From VFZS01 sp964353255 (GTDB lineage Bacteria; Acidobacteriota; Terriglobia; Bryobacterales; Bryobacteraceae): a stretch of 15,445 bases of DNA. Under the pieces are notes generated by a model. The model saw only the letters and a list, made by a program, of their open reading frames with translations, had not been told where the DNA came from and did not search any database. Below, piece by piece: positions 1 to 5,447 of this stretch. The stretch spans positions 1-15,445 of the forward strand of contig CAYGVJ010000125.1 of the NCBI GenBank assembly GCA_964353255.1, read 5' to 3'. How positions within the stretch are numbered: the first letter of the stretch is position 1; the number at the start of each line of letters is the position of its first letter. Position numbers and translations under genes: made by a program.

Positions 1-53
1 GAGAGCCTCACCTTGCGCCGATTTCTGCAAGAGGCTCAGTGTACTGTCCCGGT

Positions 54-239
54 TTACGTCCGCATCCGCGCCATCAGGTACACCCCGGCCAGCGCGAACA
101 CCGCGTCGGGCGACCAGGCGGCCAGGGTCGCCGGCAGCAGGTTGATGTTGCCGACCTGCTCGAAGAGCTGGCCCAAGGCCCAGTAGGCGGGCGACATGGG
201 AGTGCCTCGGCTGACGATTTCTGGTACACTCCTGGTCTT
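54..239 (-). pseudogene. Copy A: 3'-end fragment of an LptF/LptG-family permease gene
   Basis: The minus strand encodes the last 45 or so residues of a permease of the lipopolysaccharide-export LptF/LptG (YjgP/YjgQ) family. It reads from AYWALGQLFEQ through NLLPATLAAWSPDAVFALAG to the terminus MARMRT and a TAA stop at 54-56. The family identification rests on resemblance to the last transmembrane helix and short tail of LptG and is from memory. The shared coding part ends near 189. From there to about 239 the copy continues with a stretch also found next to copy C but absent from copy D. The rest of the gene, several hundred residues, is missing, so this cannot be a working transporter. It lies just upstream of the start of the nuclease-like gene on the opposite strand. 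Confidence 0.7.
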
Positions 240-247
240 ACTAGCCC

Positions 248-1102
248 ATGAAGCGAGTCGGCCCGTCAACTGCCCCGAGTCCGGTAGAGACACTGGACAG
301 GGCAATCCAGGCGCTTTGTGGCACTGCAAGCACGCAGTCGCAGGCCCACATAAAGCCCGTTCACAATCACTTGAGCCATCGGCTCGTTGTCGAGGGCGGT
401 TTTCCGCCAGAGTGGGTGCACCCAAGGCCTCCGTACAAGGCCAAGCACAAGACGAACTTTGAACACCAACTCGAGTGCGTCACTGAGCAGCCGGGTGCAT
501 CGGAAGTGAGGATCCTCGGCGGCATCAAAGCAAAGAACCTCGACGTGACCGTGCTCCACCCGACTATCGGACCCGTACTAGGGATCTCGGCCAAGAGCAC
601 CGGGAATGCGTTCCGAAACCTGACCAACCGCATGGAGGAGGCCCTTGGGGACTGCGCCAATATTCACATGATGTACCCGGGATTCGTCTTTGGCTTTCTC
701 CATTTCATAAAGTTCGCCTCGACCTGCGATATCGAGCGGGCCGACGCCACGTTCGACGCCGCCGGGAACCCGCTTCCCCACCTACTCCGCTACCACGACG
801 TCCTGGTCTCCCTTTCAGGCCGGGCAACGATCACCGACCCTGCGATGCGGTATGAATCCGTGGGGCTGATCGTCTACGAATGCAAGGAGCGGAAGACTCG
901 GGTTTATCCGCACTACCCGGCTCCGAGCAGCCCGGTCCACTACTCCAGGTTCTTCGAGCGCTTGTACCAGCTCTACGATTTGCGCTTCTCTTACCCTTTT
1001 CCCCAGGGGCAGGCAGCACGGAAAACCTGGACCCTAACCAAGTTTGAGGCAACAGGTCCGTTTGACGTTGCGTTGGCCTTTGGCTGGAGTGCCAGGCTCT
1101 GA
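248..1102 (+). CDS. Probable type II restriction endonuclease (PD-(D/E)XK-like)
   Basis: A 284-residue protein, most likely the nuclease partner of the adenine methyltransferase encoded convergently 4 bp downstream. Visible features are a central stretch with an aspartate at 99 (KNLDVTVL) followed by GISAKS, with S114 and K116. This fits the D...(S/E)XK pattern of the PD-(D/E)XK nuclease fold. A well-structured segment follows, FRNLTNRMEEALGD (122-135), then an aromatic block MMYPGFVFGFLHF. I recall similar blocks in uncharacterised proteins beside Eco57I-like methyltransferases. A stop codon lies two codons upstream of ATG 248 in the same frame, so this is the earliest ATG, although no good ribosome binding site is visible. 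The upstream region is the end of permease fragment A. Specificity is unknown, and the nuclease role is inferred from motif and pairing. Confidence 0.6.
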   Translation: MKRVGPSTAPSPVETLDRAIQALCGTASTQSQAHIKPVHNHLSHRLVVEGGFPPEWVHPRPPYKAKHKTNFEHQLECVTEQPGASEVRILGGIKAKNLDVTVLHPTIGPVLGISAKSTGNAFRNLTNRMEEALGDCANIHMMYPGFVFGFLHFIKFASTCDIERADATFDAAGNPLPHLLRYHDVLVSLSGRATITDPAMRYESVGLIVYECKERKTRVYPHYPAPSSPVHYSRFFERLYQLYDLRFSYPFPQGQAARKTWTLTKFEATGPFDVALAFGWSARL

Positions 1103-1106
1103 GCTA

Positions 1107-2864
1107 TTACCCCCGCGCCATTCTGCGGGTTCGGAGCGTTTCAGCGGCATCTCGCAATAGGCTGCAATCGGCAACTGAAAGGCCCAGGCTTTTCTGGAGC
1201 AATTGCCGATCCGCGATCTGCGCACATGCTGTGTCGCCTTGCTTGCGAGCCGTCTCGTCAAGCTCTCTCGCGAGACTGTCGAGCTGATTGCGGTTGCCCG
1301 GCAATGGGAGGATCACCTGCGCGGCCTCCCCCGGTTCGAGTTTGAGCATGCCGCCACCCAGGGCGTGGCCCTCGACCTCGGCGCTCAGGCGAGCCAGAGA
1401 GGTCTGCCACAACGCGGTGATCCCGTCTCGGCTGACCGGCGCGTCCGGACGCAGGCGCAGGATGTGAAGGCTGTTGGGCGCAACCACCCCCGCATCGTTC
1501 GCCACCAGTCTCGACACGTCGCCGCTCATGTAAGTCAGGAACGCGTCGGGATGATAGACGTGGGGCACCCGGTACCAGGGAGTGCGCGTGCGGCACTTGA
1601 ACGTCCGATGCACCCCCAGCTTCTGGCCGTATGCCAGGTAGCGCAGGATGCTGTCTGGCAGACCGCCATCGGCAGGCAATTCCAGAAGATAACCAGCCTG
1701 GCCGTGTGCAAGTGCCGCCCGCCAATCCTCTCGCGTGAATCTCAAGCCGGCTAGAGCGCGCCCCCGGCGCACGCAGGCGCGCAGGAACCTACTGGGGATT
1801 CCCCACTCGGCGGCCGCCTGCGGGTCAAGATGGAAGAACTCATTGGCGCCTGTCACGTAGCCGATCCCGACATCAGCAAGAGCGCCAAGGGGCGCTGTAT
1901 CGTCCTGGTCGCGCAACTCGCGATAAAGCTCGCGTGCCTTTCGGGGAAGCAGGTATTGGATGATTCGCTGCTGCCCGCTGGCCAGCCGTTCGCGATCGAG
2001 CCGCCGAAGCCCGGCCAGCGGCCAGCGGTCCGCCGTCTGAATGTCCGCGAGCACGCCGGCATGTGGAAGGTCGCGCAGGTAGAACTGGCCGCCGGTCGCC
2101 GGGTCCTTCCCCTCTGCCAGCAGCAGGAGTGTGTCTTCGCTCAGGTCCGGAAACAGTTTTTTCCGGAACGTGAGAAATGTGACGCTCCGAAAGACTCGGC
2201 TGAGGTGCCGCAGAACTGGCAAGGCGTATGCTGCGTGGCCGATCTCGAAGGGGATGACCATCGCCAGGCGTCCGCCTGGACGCAGCAATCGGATGCTATG
2301 GATCAGGAATGGCAGCCAGGAGCTCGACAACTCACTGAGCTTCAAGCCCTGCTCGGCCGCGCGAGTGAGAGCGCGCCTGCGAACTTCGCCCGTGAATCGC
2401 TGATATCTGATGAACGGCGGGTTCCCCACTGCGACGTCGGCTGGGGGGAGGCGATCCGGGCCGACCTCGAAGAAATCCGATTGGACCAGGTTGCCCTTTG
2501 CCACGCCAAACTCGTCGTGCAGTTTCTCGGCGATGCGGCTGTGGACTTGGGCGTCAAGCTCAACGCCGAACACTTGTGTCGTCACGTTCCCCGTGAGTTC
2601 ACGCAGGCGTTTGCAGGCCGACCGAAGGAAGACACCGCCGCCGAAACTTGGATCGAGCACCCTGTCCGTTGCGTTCCGAACGGCCCACCAAACCAGGAAA
2701 TCCGCAACCTGAGAATCGGTATAGTAGACGCCGAGAGACTTCGGGCTCCCCTGGTGCTGAGTGGAACCGGTGTTGTCGCTCACACCACTACATTCTACCT
2801 CTGCCGGGCGCATCTGTCGTGCTTCAGGAAACAGGGTCAACTGTTGGGCCGCGCTTTGCACCAA
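1107..2864 (-). CDS. TaqI/Eco57I-type N6-adenine DNA methyltransferase
   Basis: A 585-residue DNA methyltransferase that would transfer a methyl group from S-adenosylmethionine to adenine N6 in its recognition site, protecting host DNA from the convergent nuclease gene. Motifs appear in gamma-class order: motif X GVYYTDSQVADFL (45-57), the SAM-binding DPSFGGGVFL (71-80), VELD (101-104), QSDFF (128-132) and catalytic NPPF (148-151). The region from about 300 to 520 resembles a TaqI-type target-recognition domain and carries no other catalytic motif. The longest frame opens with TTG at 2864. GTG at 2861 is a better start, because GGGAG lies about 7 nt upstream of it. The gene follows permease fragment B on the minus strand. 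It could instead be a solitary methyltransferase or a methylase-specificity subunit, but the adjacent partner favours a type II system. Confidence 0.85.
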   Translation of the reverse strand: MVQSAAQQLTLFPEARQMRPAEVECSGVSDNTGSTQHQGSPKSLGVYYTDSQVADFLVWWAVRNATDRVLDPSFGGGVFLRSACKRLRELTGNVTTQVFGVELDAQVHSRIAEKLHDEFGVAKGNLVQSDFFEVGPDRLPPADVAVGNPPFIRYQRFTGEVRRRALTRAAEQGLKLSELSSSWLPFLIHSIRLLRPGGRLAMVIPFEIGHAAYALPVLRHLSRVFRSVTFLTFRKKLFPDLSEDTLLLLAEGKDPATGGQFYLRDLPHAGVLADIQTADRWPLAGLRRLDRERLASGQQRIIQYLLPRKARELYRELRDQDDTAPLGALADVGIGYVTGANEFFHLDPQAAAEWGIPSRFLRACVRRGRALAGLRFTREDWRAALAHGQAGYLLELPADGGLPDSILRYLAYGQKLGVHRTFKCRTRTPWYRVPHVYHPDAFLTYMSGDVSRLVANDAGVVAPNSLHILRLRPDAPVSRDGITALWQTSLARLSAEVEGHALGGGMLKLEPGEAAQVILPLPGNRNQLDSLARELDETARKQGDTACAQIADRQLLQKSLGLSVADCSLLRDAAETLRTRRMARG

Positions 2865-2954
2865 GGGACTCCCATGATGGGATCGTCAGTCCCGGCGACA
2901 GGCTGTAGGGCGCGCTTGCCCTGAGGCCAGTGTTGCCCACAGCGGAACAGACGT

Positions 2955-3028
2955 TTACGTCCGCATCCGCGCCATCAGGTACACCCCGGCCAGCGCGAAC
3001 ACCGCGTCCGGCGACCAGGCGGTCAGGG
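2955..3028 (-). pseudogene. Copy B: short 3'-end fragment of the LptF/LptG-family permease
   Basis: The shortest of four copies. It holds only the last 23 codons (LTAWSPDAVFALAG to MARMRT) and a TAA stop at 2955-2957. Homology to copy A stops abruptly at 3028, only 12 bp beyond the toxin stop codon on the minus strand. It differs from copy A at two codons, one synonymous and one Ala to Thr. The four bases just past its stop codon (GTTT on the plus strand, including part of the stop) are shared with copy A, which suggests A and B have a common origin. It separates the toxin-antitoxin module from the restriction-modification module. Confidence 0.7.
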
Positions 3029-3039
3029 GCTTGGAGACT

Positions 3040-3528
3040 TCAGCCGCCACTGCGCTCCTGGAACCTGTCCAGAAGCTCCTTGAGCAGCGCGGGAGTGTAC
3101 CGAAAGCTGGTCCGGGTCAGCCGGTCGAATGCCTCCGGAAGGTTGACGATCCCGCGTGAGGCGGCCTCTGCCAGAATGCCCAACACCCCCGTCACCTTCA
3201 GGCCGCGGCTGGAAGCCACCCTGCGGGCGGACCTCTCGTCCAACAGCACGAGGTCCGCCTGGATGCCCTCGGCCAGGCAGATCGCCTCACGCTCCCCGGT
3301 CTGTAAGGCCTCCAGGCCGGCAGCCGGAGCGGTGCCCACCGAGACTACCGCCACCCAGGGTGGCGGGCGCTTGGCCCATTCCCGCACGCTGGCCGGCGCG
3401 CCCGCGGCCAACACCCCCGCCACGACAGCCTGAGGGACGAACACACGGCCGAAGAGCTTGGGGACAAGCTCAACCTCGCCGATCAGGATCAGGTAGCAGA
3501 TGGGGGAGGCGTCAGCGACGGCGATCAT
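3040..3528 (-). CDS. PIN-domain toxin-like protein (DUF3368/VapC-type)
   Basis: A 162-residue PIN-domain protein. Known members of this fold are metal-dependent ribonucleases that act as toxins, held in check by a co-encoded antitoxin. The fold is visible as VADAS with D6 near the N-terminus, a GERE segment with E79/E81, LVLLDERSARRVA with D97, and TGVLGILAEA. The second acidic residue expected around PxAVxxEV is missing: the sequence reads PQAVVAGVL, with Gly at 38. The start codon overlaps the antitoxin stop as ATGA (3525-3528), so the two are translationally coupled. It ends 12 bp before permease fragment B. Family membership is fairly secure, but activity is uncertain because of the missing acid. 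Confidence 0.8.
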   Translation of the reverse strand: MIAVADASPICYLILIGEVELVPKLFGRVFVPQAVVAGVLAAGAPASVREWAKRPPPWVAVVSVGTAPAAGLEALQTGEREAICLAEGIQADLVLLDERSARRVASSRGLKVTGVLGILAEAASRGIVNLPEAFDRLTRTSFRYTPALLKELLDRFQERSGG

Positions 3529-3791
3529 TGACGGGAGGCGGCGCGCATGGCGGCGAGGTCGCGTTCCAGATCGTCCATGGTGTAGTCATGGTAGGCCTCC
3601 GCGCGGCGCAGCAGGGCCTCGGTCTCCCACCGCGACTCCAATCCCAGCATTTGCTGCACCTGCGCGGGGGTGATCAGGCCATCCCGGTAAGCTTGGATAG
3701 CCACTGCCTCTAGCACGGCTCGTGTGACCTCACCGGAGTGCGCCTGGAGCTGCTGCGCCACCTCGTCGGGAATGTCGATTGCGACGTTCAT
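3525..3791 (-). CDS. UPF0175-like antitoxin
   Basis: An 88-residue protein encoded immediately before the PIN toxin and overlapping it by 4 nt, the standard antitoxin-first layout. Its sequence matches the UPF0175 pattern as I recall it: an N-terminal beta-strand-like MNVAIDIPDEVA, a helix with LEAVAIQAYRDGLITPAQVQQMLGL (39-63), and an acidic C-terminal tail ending in YTMDDLERDL that would wrap the toxin. The helical centre probably also binds DNA and represses the pair's own promoter, as in other VapB-type antitoxins. The start at 3791 is supported by a purine-rich ribosome binding site 4 nt upstream. Permease fragment C ends 33 bp before it, so its promoter must lie within or beyond that fragment. 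Confidence 0.75.
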   Translation of the reverse strand: MNVAIDIPDEVAQQLQAHSGEVTRAVLEAVAIQAYRDGLITPAQVQQMLGLESRWETEALLRRAEAYHDYTMDDLERDLAAMRAASRQ

Positions 3792-3795
3792 ACGG

Positions 3796-3803
3796 CCTCT
3801 TCT
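3796..3803 (-). promoter_or_regulatory. Ribosome binding site of the antitoxin gene
   Basis: The minus strand reads AGAAGAGG followed by 4 nt and the ATG at 3791. This fixes the start of the antitoxin and shows that the toxin, which has no site of its own, depends on coupled translation. Confidence 0.55.
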
Positions 3804-3824
3804 TCAGTGTAGCAGGACACGTCC

Positions 3825-4010
3825 CTACGTCCTCATCCTTGCCATCAGGTACACCCCGGCCAGCGCGAACACCGCGTCGGGCGACCAGGCGGCCAGGGCC
3901 GCCGGCAGCAGGTTGATGTTGCCCACCTGCTCGAAAAGCTGCCCGAGCGCCCAGTCGGCGGGGGAAATGGGAGTGTCTTGGCCCACGATTTCTGATGCAC
4001 TTCTGACTTT
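3825..4010 (-). pseudogene. Copy C: 3'-end fragment of the LptF/LptG-family permease
   Basis: The minus strand encodes DWALGQLFEQ through NLLPAALAAWSPDAVFALAG to MARMRT and a TAG stop at 3825-3827. Compared with copy A, eleven codons differ. Only two of these change the amino acid (Thr/Ala and Tyr/Asp), and two arginines switch between CGG and AGG. Beyond the permease-like part, about 3959-4010 aligns with the extension of copy A (190-239), both containing ATGGGAGTG and ACGATTTCTG. It lies between the stop of the upstream methyltransferase at 4042 and the antitoxin start. The 5' portion of the gene is absent. Confidence 0.7.
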
Positions 4011-4041
4011 GCAGAGCCGCGCCATGCGGGAGTACGCCGCC

Positions 4042-5160
4042 CTACACGGGCCCGACGCTCACGCGCTGCACGTTGTCGTGCGCCAAGTATACGCTTGGCT
4101 GAGCCGTATGAGTCGCCGTCAATAGAAAATAGTACAGGCGGGTCGCGCCGAGGCGGGCGAAATGATCGCGGAACACCTCGGTTGCATCTTTGCGTCCGTC
4201 GCTGGCCACCGCGGTTGCGGTGCACGAGGTTAGCATGGCGACATCCAATTCCTCCGAGTAGAGGCAGGAGATCGTAATTCCCAGATGCGCCTCGGCAGCC
4301 AGCCGCTGAAAGCAGGTAGCCTCCGGCCCCTCACTGTCTCCGAGGAGCGCGCCGACCACGTGGCATCGGCCATGCGGCGCGAGGACTTCCGGCAGCCCCG
4401 TCAGCAGCCGCCGCACGATCGCGAGCCCGTCGGGTCCGCCATCGGCGAACCGCGGAAAACGCACGCCCGGGGGCACGGGCATGAAGGGCGGATTGCAGCA
4501 AATGAGGTCGAACCGGCGGCCCGCTATGGGTTCGAACAGGTCACCGATCAGGTATTCGACTCTATGGCTGAGTCCGTTGAGTTCGGCGTTGATCCAAAAC
4601 ACTCCTTCGGCGAGCGGTTCCATCTCCACAGCCGTCACTGACGTGGCGGTCTGGGCACACACCAGCGCCTGAGCACCTACACCGGCACAAAGGTCGAGCA
4701 CCCGCCCTTCTGCCGGGAACAGTTGGCGGCTGAGCACGAGCGAGTCCTGGCCGTAATACAGCCTGGCCGAGGATGAAACCGTCTCACAGAAGAGAAACAG
4801 GCCCATGTGGTCCACGAGCCGGAATCCGCCAGCGGCGATCAGGTCCCCGTTTCGCCGAATGAGCCCGAACGCGTCCAGAATCGAGATCAGATCTCGTGGC
4901 GCGTGGCTCTCGACCCGAGCGCTCTCGACGGCCTCTCCGAAGCAGAAGAGACGTACGATGGTTTGGAGGGGTTCCGAAATGAGTGAGGGATCGAGGCTGT
5001 CTTCCCCGGTGCGAAGGGCAGCCAGCATCTTGTCCATGCCCGCCTCCACCAGGAGGTCCCGGAGGTATTTGAGTACCTTCCGTTGTTCGCCACTCAGTTC
5101 CATTGTCGAGACCGCTGAGCCATGAGCAATATACCTCACCGCCGCCCTCGCGTGGGGCAT
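4042..5160 (-). CDS. Class I SAM-dependent methyltransferase (HemK/RsmC-like catalytic domain)
   Basis: A methyltransferase of up to 372 residues. The C-terminal two thirds form a Rossmann-type domain with motif I VLDLCAGVGAQAL (154-166), an acidic VEME (178-181) and catalytic NPPF (223-226). A PrmC/HemK-like GGPDGLAIVRRLL follows at 241-253. The NPPF signature marks methylation of an amide or exocyclic amino nitrogen, on a glutamine side chain or a base. The N-terminal 130 or so residues look helical, like a winged-helix substrate-binding region, and do not match PrmC. The longest frame starts at 5160, but ATG 5103 (MELSGEQ) is an equally plausible start; neither has a well-spaced ribosome binding site. 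It begins 20 bp after the stop of permease fragment D, possibly sharing its transcript. The substrate cannot be told from sequence. Confidence 0.7.
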   Translation of the reverse strand: MPHARAAVRYIAHGSAVSTMELSGEQRKVLKYLRDLLVEAGMDKMLAALRTGEDSLDPSLISEPLQTIVRLFCFGEAVESARVESHAPRDLISILDAFGLIRRNGDLIAAGGFRLVDHMGLFLFCETVSSSARLYYGQDSLVLSRQLFPAEGRVLDLCAGVGAQALVCAQTATSVTAVEMEPLAEGVFWINAELNGLSHRVEYLIGDLFEPIAGRRFDLICCNPPFMPVPPGVRFPRFADGGPDGLAIVRRLLTGLPEVLAPHGRCHVVGALLGDSEGPEATCFQRLAAEAHLGITISCLYSEELDVAMLTSCTATAVASDGRKDATEVFRDHFARLGATRLYYFLLTATHTAQPSVYLAHDNVQRVSVGPV

Positions 5161-5180
5161 CCCTCGGACTGCCGGGCGGC

Positions 5181-5375
5181 CTACGTCCGCATCCGCGCCA
5201 TCAGGTACACCCCAGCCAGCGCGAACACGGCGTCCGGCGACCAGGCGGCCAGGGCCGCCGGCAGCAGGTTGATGTTGCCCACCTGCTCGAAAAGCTGCCC
5301 CAAAGCCCAGTAGGCGATGGCGATGCCCAGGCTCACTCCCACGCCCGGCCCCCGCCCCGCCCGAGCACGTTTTGT
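5181..5375 (-). pseudogene. Copy D: longest 3'-end fragment of the LptF/LptG-family permease
   Basis: The minus strand keeps the coding frame further upstream than the other copies. It reads RAGRGPGVGVSLGIAIAYW before the shared LGQLFEQ, LLPAALAAWSPDAVFALAG and MARMRT, with a TAG stop at 5181-5183. GVGVSLGIAIAYW is what one expects for the penultimate part of an LptG-type membrane domain, so D shows the ancestral sequence across the point where A and C change. Against copy A, nine of 46 codons differ (including TAG for TAA) and only one changes an amino acid. Homology appears to end around 5375, where AT-richer sequence upstream of cas3 begins. Without the first several hundred residues it cannot encode a transporter. 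Confidence 0.7.
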
Positions 5376-5447
5376 GATATGTTGCTTGTCAAAGGACGGC
5401 TACATCGGGAATCTGGAGTTATCTTGATCCCGTAGGTACTGGTTTCG
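5376..5447 (+). promoter_or_regulatory. Probable promoter region of the cas operon
   Basis: A 72-bp segment, noticeably richer in A and T than its surroundings, sits between permease fragment D and cas3 and is the only intergenic space upstream of the operon. A possible -35 element TTGTCA lies at 5386-5391, but no convincing -10 element is found at the right spacing. The assignment rests on position and base composition only. Confidence 0.35.

Noticed and set aside
3..37. Inverted repeat GAGCCTC / GAGGCTC near the left edge as a terminator or element end
   Set aside because: Only 7 bp of stem with a 21-nt loop and no T-run. The context to the left is missing.
1830..2924. A 364-codon open frame on the plus strand
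   Set aside because: It is a shadow of the adenine methyltransferase on the other strand, which carries all motifs in order. The plus-strand product has no recognisable pattern.
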